A stretch of 64,000 bases of DNA from Azospirillum endophyticum (GCF_016595245.1 NZ_JAENHM010000007.1:115830-179829); one strand, 5' to 3'. Numbered from the stretch's first letter, positions 29,151 through 37,796 are shown. Notes: generated by a model not told the origin, from the sequence alone. Program-made: numbers and translations.

Positions 29151-29594
29151 ATGTCGCCTCTGCTATGGGGAGCCTTGGGCGCCGTGCTGATTGCGGCGGA
29201 ACTGGTGATCCCCGGGATTTTCCTGATCTGGTTCGGCGGGGCGGCGCTGCTGACCGGCTTGGTCACGGCCCTGTGGCATGATTGGGGGCTGGTCAACGAG
29301 GCCGGCTTCTTCACCATCGCCGCCGGTGCGGCGGTGGCGGCCGCCATCGTTCATGCGCGCCGCCGCAACGCCTCGGCGGCAGGCGATGCCGCGCGGATCA
29401 ACGACCGCGCCGGCCAGCTGGTCGGACGGGCGGTGACGCTGAGCGATCCCATCGTCAACGGGCGGGGGCGGGTCTTCGTCGGCGACACGTTGTGGTCGGT
29501 CGAAGGGCCCGACCGGCCGGCCGGGACGGCGATGCTGGTCGCCGGGCATCGGGGAATGGTCCTGGTGCTGCGCGATGCGGTGGAGGGGCGGTAA
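29151..29594 (+). CDS. NfeD-like membrane protein (short form)
   Basis: A 147-residue protein with membrane helices at about 4-22, 27-45 and 50-70, and a C-terminal OB-fold domain (AGQLVGRAVTLSDPIVNGRG). It lacks the N-terminal serine protease domain of long NfeD proteins. These are thought to partner band-7 proteins in the membrane. ATG 29151 follows the SPFH stop by four bases. Confidence 0.88.
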   Translation: MSPLLWGALGAVLIAAELVIPGIFLIWFGGAALLTGLVTALWHDWGLVNEAGFFTIAAGAAVAAAIVHARRRNASAAGDAARINDRAGQLVGRAVTLSDPIVNGRGRVFVGDTLWSVEGPDRPAGTAMLVAGHRGMVLVLRDAVEGR

Positions 29595-29631
29595 GGTCTT
29601 CCCCACGCCGCCACCGTCGCGATGCCCCAAC

Positions 29632-29668
29632 AAAAAAGCCCGCCTCTCCCCCGAGAGCGGGCTTTTTT
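29632..29668. terminator. Bidirectional intrinsic terminator between nfeD and gcrA
   Basis: An A-run and GCCCGC (29632-29643) pair with GCGGGC and a T-run (29657-29668), with CTCT/AGAG extending the stem past one bulged base. Because A and T runs flank both sides it can stop transcription of the plus-strand SPFH/NfeD pair and of minus-strand gcrA. Confidence 0.85.
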
Positions 29669-29686
29669 GAATAGCGTAGCGAGCGA

Positions 29687-30055
29687 TCAGGCGGCGCCGA
29701 CGTTGCGCTCTTCGTCACGCTTCTTGCTGCCCGATGCCGGCTGATAGGCCAGCGCGGCGTGCTCGGCGCAATAGGGCATGCCGTTCAGGGCCGTCTTGCC
29801 GCAGAAATGGAAATCCTGGTGCTTGGGGTCGCCGACCGGCCATTTGCACATCCGCTCGGTCAGAGCCAGGATGGTGGCGCCGCGCGTCGGCTTCTTCTTG
29901 ATGGGCGACGGCCGGCCTGACAAGCCCAGGCGGTGGGCCTTGCCGATGACCGCGTTGCGGGTGATGTCCCCCAGAATGTCGGCGATCTCGCTCGCGCTCA
30001 AACCCTGGGACCAGAGGTCCTTGAGCTGTTGAATCCGTTCGTCCGTCCAACTCAT
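29687..30055 (-). CDS. gcrA: GcrA-family cell-cycle regulator, compact form
   Basis: GcrA binds sigma-70 RNA polymerase and stimulates promoters carrying methylated GANTC sites (CcrM targets) in alphaproteobacteria. The N-terminal DNA-binding domain is clear (MSWTDERIQQLKDLWSQG, then ITRNAVIGKAHRLGLSGR). The C-terminal sigma-binding part has the CKWPVGDP, FHFCG and YCAEH motifs with three Cys. At 122 residues it lacks the long Pro/Ala linker of Caulobacter GcrA (~170 aa). The start at MSWTDER (30055) is typical of the family; an upstream ATG at 30106 is unlikely. Monocistronic, ending at the bidirectional terminator. Confidence 0.92.
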   Translation of the reverse strand: MSWTDERIQQLKDLWSQGLSASEIADILGDITRNAVIGKAHRLGLSGRPSPIKKKPTRGATILALTERMCKWPVGDPKHQDFHFCGKTALNGMPYCAEHAALAYQPASGSKKRDEERNVGAA

Positions 30056-30106
30056 CCCCGAGTACTCCCGATCCGGTGTCCGGTTATGCTGTGGCAAACA
30101 GGTCAC

Positions 30107-30135
30107 GGTCTAGTGCCGTTTTCCATAAGCCGCAA
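30107..30135 (-). promoter_or_regulatory. Possible gcrA promoter
   Basis: On the minus strand TTGCGG (30135-30130), a 17-base spacer and TAGACC (30112-30107) lie about 50 bases before the GcrA start. I see no GANTC site in the 170 bases upstream of the gene. Confidence 0.35.
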
Positions 30136-30229
30136 CATTTTGTGCCAGCCGGTGAGAAAGCTACCAGATGACGGAGGTCGACGATAGGGGGGCGCGGCAA
30201 CATTCCTGTTGATAAGTTCGTGGGTAAAC

Positions 30230-31033
30230 TCACGAGTTCAGCGCGCCGTAGACCTCCTCGGCGATGCCGGACAGGGTGTCCCGATCGGCCTCACCCGCGA
30301 CGGCGAGCGCCAACCCATTGTCCTGCCAGTACAAAGCGCGCACGCCGCCATCCTGGGCGAAACGGAACGCCGAACCTGAGGTGTTGGGAGAGGGGCGGAT
30401 ATACAACGTGATGCGACGCCCGGCCGCATCCTCGTACATGTACATTGCCACAGGTCCAACGGAATCGGCCAGAAGGCGCCCGCCGATCAACTCGTAACCC
30501 CCTCTTGTGACTTTTGGGCAACGCATGTTCTTGCCCAGCCGCTTCGACAGCCAGTTCACCAGATGCGCTTCCTCGTCGACGCCGATCTCGACCGGATGGC
30601 GGACTTCGACGGAGAAGACGCGGTGGGCGGCGACGGCGTCGGCGATGAAGGCGGCGGTCGGCGGCTCGGTCCGCCCGCCCATGCGGTCGCGCAGCAGCCA
30701 GCCGCTGGTCCCGCCAGCGACGAACACCAGGAGGGAAGCGGCCACCGCCATGCCCCACCACGTCCCCCTGCCCCCGCGCGGCGCGGCGATCGCCGACGGC
30801 TCGCGCACGGTGAAGGGAGGGGTCAGGCGGTCGGGCAGCGGCTGGTCGATCAATGGTCCGAAGCTCTGGCCGAGCAGCGAGCGCTGGACGCGGTAGCGGT
30901 CGAAGCGCTGTGCGACATCGGGATTGTCGGCAAGGTGGCGTTCCACGTCGGACAGGCGCTCCTCCGGCAACTCGCCGTCCAGCCAGGCATGCAGCTCGGC
31001 CTCGGTCACGGGATTGCGGGTGCCGCTCATCAC
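30230..31033 (-). CDS. Transmembrane anti-sigma factor
   Basis: A 267-residue protein. The N-terminal cytosolic part (VTEAELHAWLDGELPEERLSDVERHL) is an anti-sigma helical domain without the His-Cys-Cys zinc motif. One membrane helix lies at about 92-112 (MAVAASLLVFVAGGTSGWLL), followed by a periplasmic domain of about 150 residues that holds its only Cys. Similar proteins hold an ECF sigma factor at the membrane until a signal triggers release. The start overlaps the stop of the sigma gene (ATGA), and the pair is surely co-expressed. The signal is unknown. Confidence 0.88.
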   Translation of the reverse strand: MMSGTRNPVTEAELHAWLDGELPEERLSDVERHLADNPDVAQRFDRYRVQRSLLGQSFGPLIDQPLPDRLTPPFTVREPSAIAAPRGGRGTWWGMAVAASLLVFVAGGTSGWLLRDRMGGRTEPPTAAFIADAVAAHRVFSVEVRHPVEIGVDEEAHLVNWLSKRLGKNMRCPKVTRGGYELIGGRLLADSVGPVAMYMYEDAAGRRITLYIRPSPNTSGSAFRFAQDGGVRALYWQDNGLALAVAGEADRDTLSGIAEEVYGALNS

Positions 31034-31548
31034 TTGATCCTCCTGACGACCTGCTGGGTTCCACCCTCCAGCAGGACCCTCAACCTTTCGCGCGCCCGGG
31101 CCAGCCGCGACATCACCGTCCCGATCGGCAGTTCCAGAACCTCCGCCACCTCGCGGTAGGACAGCCCCTCCATCCCCGTCAGCAGCAGGATGGTGCGGTG
31201 CTCGTCGGTCAGCTGGGCGAAGGCACGGACGAAATCGCGCACGGCCCCGCGGTCGGCCGGCGGCACGCTGAGCGCAAGGTCGTCGGCCAGATCCTCCACC
31301 GGCACCTCCGCCCCGCGCCGGCGCCGGCCGCGCTGGCTGGAGATGTGCAGGTTGTGCAGGATCGTCATCAGCCAGCCGCCGAGCTTCGACGGGTCGCGCA
31401 GCGCATGGCGGTTGGCCAGCGCCTTCTCCACGCAGTCCTGCACCAGATCGTCGGCGTCCGGCCGGTTGCCCACCAGGGCGGTGGCATAGCGCCGAAGCCG
31501 CGGCACATGCGCGGCGATGGCGCGGTCGTCGATGTCGGGCGGGGTCAT
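31030..31548 (-). CDS. ECF-type RNA polymerase sigma factor
   Basis: A 172-residue sigma factor with region 2 (IAAHVPRLRRYATALVGNRPDADDLVQD) and region 4 (LTDEHRTILLLTGMEGLSYREVAEVLELPIGTVMSRLARAR). It should direct RNA polymerase to stress-response promoters under control of the anti-sigma encoded next. An ATG at 31599 is possible, but a GGAAT/CGTC promoter candidate ends right at that codon. The ATG at 31548 with AGGA upstream is therefore favoured. Confidence 0.9.
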   Translation of the reverse strand: MTPPDIDDRAIAAHVPRLRRYATALVGNRPDADDLVQDCVEKALANRHALRDPSKLGGWLMTILHNLHISSQRGRRRRGAEVPVEDLADDLALSVPPADRGAVRDFVRAFAQLTDEHRTILLLTGMEGLSYREVAEVLELPIGTVMSRLARARERLRVLLEGGTQQVVRRIK

Positions 31549-31599
31549 CGCCAGTCCTGGAAGGGGGGGTGGTCCGGAAAACGCGTCGTCACCGGTCAT

Positions 31600-31625
31600 G
31601 ACGCCCTGCCCCGCCGCTTTATTCC
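31600..31625 (-). promoter_or_regulatory. Putative autoregulated ECF promoter
   Basis: On the minus strand GGAAT (31625-31621), exactly 17 bases, then CGTC (31603-31600). This is the general form of ECF promoters (GGAA... -35 and CGTC/CGTT -10). It lies about 50 bases upstream of the preferred sigma start, in the place expected for autoregulation. Confidence 0.5.
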
Positions 31626-31641
31626 CAGTGCCGGCATGCGA

Positions 31642-33087
31642 TCACTGCCCCGGCGACGAGAAGCCGGCCTTGCCGTCGAAATTGCTGAGATTCTCGGTCT
31701 GGGTGAAATCGATCCCGGCATCCGCCAGCCGGCCCAGCAGGTCGACGATGGCGGCGTGCTGCACCGGGCCGTGCTGCGCCAGGAAGCGGCAGCGCCAATG
31801 GTCGGTGCAGAAGACGTCGGCATTGCCGTCCGGCCAGACCCGCTGCGAGCGGTTGGAGATGCTGGTCAGCTTCAGCGCGTCGGTCGACAGCGGCAGCACC
31901 AGCTCCGCCAGATCGTCGGGCAGCCCGCCGGACCATTGCAGGAAGACGTCGACCCCGACCAGTTCCTTCAGGGCGCGCACGCGCGGGGCCAGCCGGTTGA
32001 GGCCGTCATAGGTCGGCCGCGCCGTCGAATAACCCACCGGCGGCATGGTGACCGGGGTCTGGCCCAGCCGTTCCACCACCGCCTCGGCGAAGGCGGCGGT
32101 GCCGGCCCGCACCCGGCCCAGGCCGCGGGCGTAGATGTCGGCGGTGTGGATGCCGTCCTCGATGGTCTTCAGCCACGCATTGTGGATCCGTGCGGCGATG
32201 TCGCCCTGGCCGATATGGACCAGCATCATCACCGCCGCCATCAGCAGGCCGGACGGGTTGGCGATGCCCTGCCCGGCGATCATCGGGGCCGAGCCGTGAA
32301 TCGCCTCGAACATGGCGCAGGTCTCGCCGATGTTGGCGGAGCCGGCCAGCCCGACCGAGCCGGTCAGTTGGGCGGCGATGTCGGACACGATGTCGCCGTA
32401 GAGGTTCAGGGTGACGATGACGTCGAAGCGCTCCGGCTGGTCGGCCAGCCGGGCGGCGCCGATGTCGACGATCATGTGGTCGGCCTTGATCTCCGGATAG
32501 TCGGCGGCGATCTCGTAGAAGATCTTCAGGAACAGCCCGTCCGTCATCTTCATGACGTTGTCCTTGACGAAGGCCGTCACCTTTTGCCGGTGGTTGGAGC
32601 GGGCGAAGTCGAAGGCGTAGCGGACGATGCGCTCCGATCCCGGCCGCGAGATCAGCTTCACCGACTGGATCACGTCGTCGGTCTGCCGGTGCTCGATGCC
32701 GGCGTAGAGGTCTTCCTCGTTCTCGCGGATGATGACCACGTCCATCCGCGGATGCCGGGTCCGCACATAGGGATGGTAGGACACGCAGGGCCGCACGTTG
32801 GCGAACAGCCCCAGCGTGGTGCGGGCGACCACGTTCAGCGACTTGTTGCCGTATCCCTGGGGCATGGTGATCGGCCCCTTCAGGAAGACCCGCGTGCGGC
32901 GGATCGACCCCCAGCCGGCGGCGTCCAGCCCGCCGGGATGGCCCCGCTTGTAGACGGCCTCGCCGGCCGGAACCTCTTCCACCTTCAGCCGCGCGCCGGC
33001 CGCGTTCATCACATATAGCACCGCGTCCGTGATCTCTGAGCCGATGCCGTCGCCGCGGGCGACCGTGACGGGGGTGATATCGCGCAT
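31642..33087 (-). CDS. Second isocitrate dehydrogenase, alphaproteobacterial/Thermus-like type with C-terminal extension
   Basis: A 481-residue member of the isocitrate/isopropylmalate dehydrogenase superfamily. The first ~335 residues carry the superfamily signatures: IIRENEEDLYAGIEH, the catalytic region FVKDNVMKMTDG, NLYGDIVSDIAAQL and EAIHGSAPMIAGQGIANPSG. An extra ~140-residue C-terminal domain is typical of the long Thermus/Rickettsia-type enzyme. I cannot decide NAD versus NADP use, and a related beta-decarboxylating activity is possible. The start MRDITPVTVARGDGIG at ATG 33087 is clear; the frame runs 183 bases further upstream. It is not homologous at family level to the icd at 26362. 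Confidence 0.85.
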   Translation of the reverse strand: MRDITPVTVARGDGIGSEITDAVLYVMNAAGARLKVEEVPAGEAVYKRGHPGGLDAAGWGSIRRTRVFLKGPITMPQGYGNKSLNVVARTTLGLFANVRPCVSYHPYVRTRHPRMDVVIIRENEEDLYAGIEHRQTDDVIQSVKLISRPGSERIVRYAFDFARSNHRQKVTAFVKDNVMKMTDGLFLKIFYEIAADYPEIKADHMIVDIGAARLADQPERFDVIVTLNLYGDIVSDIAAQLTGSVGLAGSANIGETCAMFEAIHGSAPMIAGQGIANPSGLLMAAVMMLVHIGQGDIAARIHNAWLKTIEDGIHTADIYARGLGRVRAGTAAFAEAVVERLGQTPVTMPPVGYSTARPTYDGLNRLAPRVRALKELVGVDVFLQWSGGLPDDLAELVLPLSTDALKLTSISNRSQRVWPDGNADVFCTDHWRCRFLAQHGPVQHAAIVDLLGRLADAGIDFTQTENLSNFDGKAGFSSPGQ

Positions 33088-33403
33088 GCACTCACTCCAA
33101 GGGGACGCGCGACCGTAGACGCAAACAGGGGCCTTTTTCAATGGTTGGAGGCATGGCCGAAGGTATGGCCGAAGGTAGGGGCGCACGCCGTTGCCCGGAC
33201 GGACGGCGGGCCTGCCGGGGCGAGGGATCGCACGGTCGCGGCCGGCGCAATGTCGGGTGGCGCAATACAAATCATCACCGCTTATTGCTTGCTTGGAGCG
33301 CCGAAGTTCCGCTCACTGCGGCACCCATGCCGAGGACCCGCCGCAGCCCCGCGCGGGCCCTCCCCCGCCGTCCCGCCAGAGCCTTCGGACCCCACGCGAC
33401 ATC
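33088..33403. other. 316-bp divergent intergenic region with a 12-bp tandem repeat
   Basis: It lies between the second isocitrate dehydrogenase gene (minus) and the SulP gene (plus) and should carry both promoters. ATGGCCGAAGGT is repeated twice head to tail at 33153-33164 and 33165-33176. No other clear signal or gene is visible. An AT-rich patch at about 33260-33295 may be the SulP promoter. Confidence 0.45.
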
Positions 33404-35641
33404 ATGAGCGACGCCCCCACTCGCAAGCCTCCCGCCGGCCGCGGCCGGACCCTGGTCGCGTCGGCGATGATCGGACTGATCGCCGGCATCGACAATCTGG
33501 GCAACGGGCTGGCGGTCGCGGCGCTGCTGTTCACCGGACCGCTGGCGTCCGGCCTGGGCGCCGGGGTGGGCGTGGTGCTGCTGAGCGCCGCCATCCTGGC
33601 GCTGGTGGTCGCCCTGCGCAGCACCCAGCCGAACTCCGTGGCCCTGGTGCAGGAAACCGGGGTCGCCATCCTGGCCGCCACCGTCGCCGCCATGGCGGCG
33701 GATCTGGACGGGGCACCGGAAGCGGCGAAGGTGGCGACGGCCTTCGCCATCCTGGGCGGCAGCACGCTGGTGACCGGGCTGCTGTTCTGGCTGGTGGGAC
33801 GGCTGCGGCTGGGCAGGCTGGTCCGGTTCTTTCCCTATCCGGTGGTGGCGGGTTTCCTGGCCGGGTCGGGCTGGCTGCTGGTGGAGGGCGCGCTGGCGAT
33901 GGTCAGCGGGCGGCACGGGCTGGGCGCCGGGCTGTCCCGGGTGACGGAGCCGGCGATGGCGGTCACCGCGGCGGCGGCGATCGGGCTGGCGGTGCTGCTG
34001 ATGCTGGCGATGCGGCGCAGCGGCAGCCCCTTCGTCATGCCGCTGGTCCTGCTGGCGGCGGCGCTGGCCTTCCATGCCGCCCTGCCCCTGCTGGGGTTGA
34101 GCATGGAGCAGGCACGCGGCTGGGGCTGGCTGCCCGGCGGCGCCGGGAGCGCCCGGTTCAGCCTGCCGATTCCCAGCGAGATCGTGGCGCTGGCCGACTG
34201 GAACCGGGTGGCAGCGGCGCTGCCGGCGATGGTTTCGGTCGCGGTGCTGGGCATGCTGGGCCTTCTGCTGAATGTCAGCGGGATCGAGCTGGCCCAGGGG
34301 CGCGACATCGACGCCGATGCCGAGCTGCGCTCCACCGGCGCCGCCAACCTGCTGGCCGGGGCGCTGGGCGGACCGTCCGGCTATGTCGGGCTCGGCATGA
34401 CCCTGCTGGCCGGGCGGCTCGGCGCCGCCGGGCGCGGGGCCGGGCTGGCGACGGCGGCGGTGATCCTGGGCGGACTGTCCGTCGCGGGATGGCTGGTGTC
34501 GGTGACGCCGGTGTTCCTGACCGCCGGGCTGGTCCTGTTCCTCGGCGTCGAACTGTTGCAGGAGTGGCTGGTCGAGGCGCGCCGCCGGCTGCCGCGGACG
34601 GAGTGGCTGATCGTGCTGGCCGTGGTGCTGGCGATCGCCGGGATCGGCTTCATGGAAGGGCTGGCGCTGGGTCTGGCGGTGTCGCTGGCGATGTTCGTCT
34701 ACAGCTATTCCCGGCTGCCGGTGATCCGCGGCCGCCACAGCGGGTCCGAGCTGCGGAGCCGCGTCGACCGCAGCCCGGCGGCGAGCCGGCACCTGACCGG
34801 CGCCGGGGCGGCGATCGAGGCGATGCAGCTTCAGGGCTTTCTGTTCTTCGGCACCGCCGAGCAGATCGTCGCCCCGGTCCGCCGCCGGCTGGAACAGGCC
34901 GGCGCCCGGCCGCTGCGCTTCCTGGTCATCGATTTCAGCCACATCAAGGGCATGGATTCGGCGGCGGCCGGGGTGTTCCGCCGCATCCGCAACCTGATGG
35001 AGGGAGCCGGCGCCACCCTGGTGCTGAGCGCCCTGCCCGCCGCCGTCGAGGAGGCCTTCCGCAGCGGCGGCCTCGATCCCGACCGCGATCCGGTGCTGCG
35101 CCGGGCGCCGGACCTCGATCATGCGCTGGAATCCTGCGAGGAGGCGCTGCTGGCCGAGACGGCCCAGGGTGGCGGAGCCGCGGCGGCGGACACACCGCTG
35201 CTGCGCCAGCTGGAAGGCCATCTGGAGCTGCTGAGCGGTCCGCATCCCCGGCTGGCCGACGCGGTGGCGGCACTGGATACCCTGCATCTGGAGCCCGGCG
35301 AGCTGCTGATCCGGGCCGGCGAGGCGGCCAGCGACGTCTTCATCATCGGGCGCGGCCGGGTGAAGGTGCAGATCACCCTGCCCGACGGCCGGCCTTTGCG
35401 GCTGCGCACCATGACCGCCGGGGCGGTGGTGGGCGAGATCGCCCTGCTGCTGGGCCAGACCCGCGGTGCCGACGTGGTGGTGGAGACCCCCGCCACCATC
35501 CACCGCCTGACTGCGGCGACCTTGGCCCGGCTGGAGCGCGAGGATCCGGAGCTGGCGCTGGTGCTGCACCGCATCCTGGCGACGACGCTGGCCCAGAAGG
35601 TGACGTTGGCGAACCGGCTGATCGAGCAGGCGGCGGGGTGA
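33404..35641 (+). CDS. SulP-family anion transporter with STAS and cyclic-nucleotide-binding domains
   Basis: A 745-residue fusion. The SulP/SLC26 membrane domain (about 15-430, with the signature PYPVVAGFLAGSGWLL) should move sulfate, bicarbonate or another anion. A STAS domain follows (about 460-575, loop DFSHIKGMDSAAAGVF). The C-terminal cNMP-binding domain (about 615-735, with GEIALLLGQTRGADVVVETPA) suggests gating by a nucleotide. Its cassette has the conserved GE, but TRGAD replaces the RSA of cAMP binders, so ligand identity is uncertain. The ATG at 33404 begins MSDAPTRKPPAG; longer in-frame starts exist but are not membrane-like. Single-gene unit. Confidence 0.88.
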   Translation: MSDAPTRKPPAGRGRTLVASAMIGLIAGIDNLGNGLAVAALLFTGPLASGLGAGVGVVLLSAAILALVVALRSTQPNSVALVQETGVAILAATVAAMAADLDGAPEAAKVATAFAILGGSTLVTGLLFWLVGRLRLGRLVRFFPYPVVAGFLAGSGWLLVEGALAMVSGRHGLGAGLSRVTEPAMAVTAAAAIGLAVLLMLAMRRSGSPFVMPLVLLAAALAFHAALPLLGLSMEQARGWGWLPGGAGSARFSLPIPSEIVALADWNRVAAALPAMVSVAVLGMLGLLLNVSGIELAQGRDIDADAELRSTGAANLLAGALGGPSGYVGLGMTLLAGRLGAAGRGAGLATAAVILGGLSVAGWLVSVTPVFLTAGLVLFLGVELLQEWLVEARRRLPRTEWLIVLAVVLAIAGIGFMEGLALGLAVSLAMFVYSYSRLPVIRGRHSGSELRSRVDRSPAASRHLTGAGAAIEAMQLQGFLFFGTAEQIVAPVRRRLEQAGARPLRFLVIDFSHIKGMDSAAAGVFRRIRNLMEGAGATLVLSALPAAVEEAFRSGGLDPDRDPVLRRAPDLDHALESCEEALLAETAQGGGAAAADTPLLRQLEGHLELLSGPHPRLADAVAALDTLHLEPGELLIRAGEAASDVFIIGRGRVKVQITLPDGRPLRLRTMTAGAVVGEIALLLGQTRGADVVVETPATIHRLTAATLARLEREDPELALVLHRILATTLAQKVTLANRLIEQAAG

Positions 35642-35734
35642 GGCGGCTTTCTCAGGTCCGGCGGCGAATGGAACGTTTGAAACCGCCTGAACCGTTTTCC
35701 CGGCACCGTTGCAGTGTTCACTCCGCCGCGCCGG

Positions 35735-36499
35735 TCAGCGGCGGCGGGTGAACGCCCCCTGCCCGCCGCGCCGTTCCAGCGCCGAGCCGAGATTCGGGAA
35801 GGCCTCGTCGGGGTTGAGGGTCCAGGGATAGACGCCTTTCGGCCCGTCCGCCTCCGGCCGGGCGAGGATGGCGGCGACGGCCTTGGGGTCGGGCGGCATG
35901 CGCTCGCGCAACGCACCGGGGACGGAGTCGTCGTCGAAGGCGAAGGCGGACTCCGCGGCCGGGATGGCGTCCCCACCGGTCCGGGGAGCCGGGGGCGGAG
36001 CGGCGGGCGGGCTCTGCTGAACGGAGGCGGCGAAGGCGGTGGAAGGAGCGGCGGCGGAAGGAGCGGCGGAGGCGTCCTTGCCGTCGAGATCCTTGAGCAG
36101 GCCGAGCCGTTCGGCCAGCCAGCGCACGATGGAGGGATCGCCGGCCGAGACCAGCCGTTCGATCTGCTCCGTCACCTGGGCGCGGAGCGAGCCGAGCCGG
36201 AGATCCGATTCCCGGTTCAGCGCCTGCCGCTCCCACCAGACGCGGACACGGAAGGCCTGCGCGCCGTAATAGGCGCGCCACAGCGTGGTGCGGCTGCAGC
36301 CCATGGCACGGGCGACCTGCTGGAAGGAAGCGCCGCGCGCCAGCATGCCGGCAGCCATGATCCACTGCTCCTCGTGGAAGCGCGAACCGGGCACGAGCGA
36401 GCCCTCCGGCGGAACCGGCGGCTCCTCGGCCCAGCAGGGGAAAGCGGCGGCATTGATGGCGGCGGCATGGTCGGCGGGGTTAAGGCAATCGGCAGGCAT
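35735..36499 (-). CDS. Helix-turn-helix protein of unknown role, terminase-small-subunit-like
   Basis: A 254-residue protein. Residues about 40-75 hold an HTH (GASFQQVARAMGCSRTTLWRAYYG), and the next ~60 residues are helical and charged. This layout is seen in phage terminase small subunits and in orphan DNA-binding proteins. The rest is Ala/Pro-rich and ends in a basic tail. No phage genes are nearby, so a host DNA-binding role is as likely. The ATG at 36499 has GGAGGG five bases upstream; the ATG at 36511 is the alternative. The region upstream is noticeably AT-richer than its surroundings. Confidence 0.6.
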   Translation of the reverse strand: MPADCLNPADHAAAINAAAFPCWAEEPPVPPEGSLVPGSRFHEEQWIMAAGMLARGASFQQVARAMGCSRTTLWRAYYGAQAFRVRVWWERQALNRESDLRLGSLRAQVTEQIERLVSAGDPSIVRWLAERLGLLKDLDGKDASAAPSAAAPSTAFAASVQQSPPAAPPPAPRTGGDAIPAAESAFAFDDDSVPGALRERMPPDPKAVAAILARPEADGPKGVYPWTLNPDEAFPNLGSALERRGGQGAFTRRR

Positions 36500-36950
36500 G
36501 AGGCCCTCCATGGCTAATCTGGTTCTTATTCCTATAATGGCCAGGAGATTCAGGCAATAATAGGTTTTAAATCCATGGCACTCTCGGGTATAGACCCAGG
36601 CGAGCGCCGGAGCCATTTCGGCCTTGGTGACCGTCGGGAAGGCCGCCCGCCCCGTTGGCGGCGCGACCGTTCCTGAATGTTGAGACGAGACCTTAGTGCG
36701 AACGGCCGTGCTGCCCCGCTCCGCGACATTTCCCGCAACTCAAAATGTTCGCATACCCATCATTCGCCGCACGCACCGGAGCCGCCGGGTGTATCCTTCC
36801 CCTCACCGTGACCCGATCCTCCGTTCCCGCCCGGCCGGCACAGGCACCGCCGCCGCGCCCGTCCGCCGGATCGGGCCGCCCCCGAAACACCGCGGACCGC
36901 CCAGACGCACCTCCTGCCGGGCCGGTCCGGGACGTGGGAGGAGTTCCGCC
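36500..36950. other. 451-bp divergent intergenic region, AT-rich near the HTH gene
   Basis: No gene seen. The part at about 36510-36600 is AT-rich and on the minus strand contains TATTATTGCC and CATTATAGG, a likely promoter for the HTH gene, though no clean -35/-10 pair can be fixed. The plus-strand promoter of the DUF2189 gene is not evident. Confidence 0.35.
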
Positions 36951-37763
36951 ATGGCGAACCGCTGGTACATGCCCGAGCATCGGATACCGCTGGCCGACCT
37001 GCTGGTGGTGCCGAAGGACATCCGCATCCGCCCCATCGACGTCCGCAGCCTGGGCGAGGCGCTGGCGCTGGGATGGCGCGACTTCCTGGCGGCGCCGACG
37101 CAGCTGCTGTTCCTCGGCGTCATCTATCCGCTGGTCGGGCTGGTCGCGGCGCGCGCCGCCTATGGCGGCGACCTGCTGCCGCTGTTCTACCCGCTGGTGG
37201 CCGGCCTCGCCTTCGTCGGGCCGCTCGCCGCCGTCGGCATCTATGAGCTGAGCCGGCGGCGGGAACGCGGGCAGCCGGTCTCCTGGGTCGATGCGCTGGG
37301 CGTCTTCCGGTCGCGGGCGATCTGGTCGATCGCGGCTCTGGGGCTGCTGATGCTGACGCTCTATGTGCTGTGGCTGGGAGCGGCGCAGATCGTCTACGAA
37401 CACACGCTGGGCCGGCTGGAGCCCGAGAGCGTCGGCGTCTTCGTCCATCTGCTGTTCACCACCCCGGAGGGCTGGCAGATGATCGTGCTGGGCAACGCGG
37501 TCGGCCTGCTCTTCGCCCTGGCGACCCTGGCGCTGAGCGTGGTGTCCTTCCCGATGATGCTGGATCGCGAGGTGGACTGGATCATCGCGATGCAGACCTC
37601 CGTCCGCACGGTGATGGCGAATCCCGTCCCGATGATGCTGTGGGGCGCGATCGTGGTGGCGATGCTGGCGATCGGCTGCCTTCCGGCCTTCGCCGGGCTG
37701 GCGGTCGTGATGCCGGTTCTGGGGCACGCGACATGGCACCTGTACCGCCGGGCGGTGGGGTGA
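36951..37763 (+). CDS. DUF2189 family membrane protein
   Basis: A 270-residue protein with about six membrane helices after a 45-residue cytosolic start (VPKDIRIRPIDVRSLGEALALGWRDF). The pattern matches DUF2189, whose function is unknown; a respiratory or stress link is only guessed in the literature I recall. A strong GGGAGGAG precedes ATG 36951. It converges on the response-regulator gene with a 33-base gap. Confidence 0.8.
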   Translation: MANRWYMPEHRIPLADLLVVPKDIRIRPIDVRSLGEALALGWRDFLAAPTQLLFLGVIYPLVGLVAARAAYGGDLLPLFYPLVAGLAFVGPLAAVGIYELSRRRERGQPVSWVDALGVFRSRAIWSIAALGLLMLTLYVLWLGAAQIVYEHTLGRLEPESVGVFVHLLFTTPEGWQMIVLGNAVGLLFALATLALSVVSFPMMLDREVDWIIAMQTSVRTVMANPVPMMLWGAIVVAMLAIGCLPAFAGLAVVMPVLGHATWHLYRRAVG

Positions 37764-37796
37764 TCGCCATCGTCATGGCAGCCGCCCTGCCCGGTG

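Noticed and set aside
35735..36499. Prophage remnant signalled by a terminase-like protein
   Set aside because: No capsid, portal, integrase or attachment repeat is nearby; the flanking genes are ordinary chromosomal ones.
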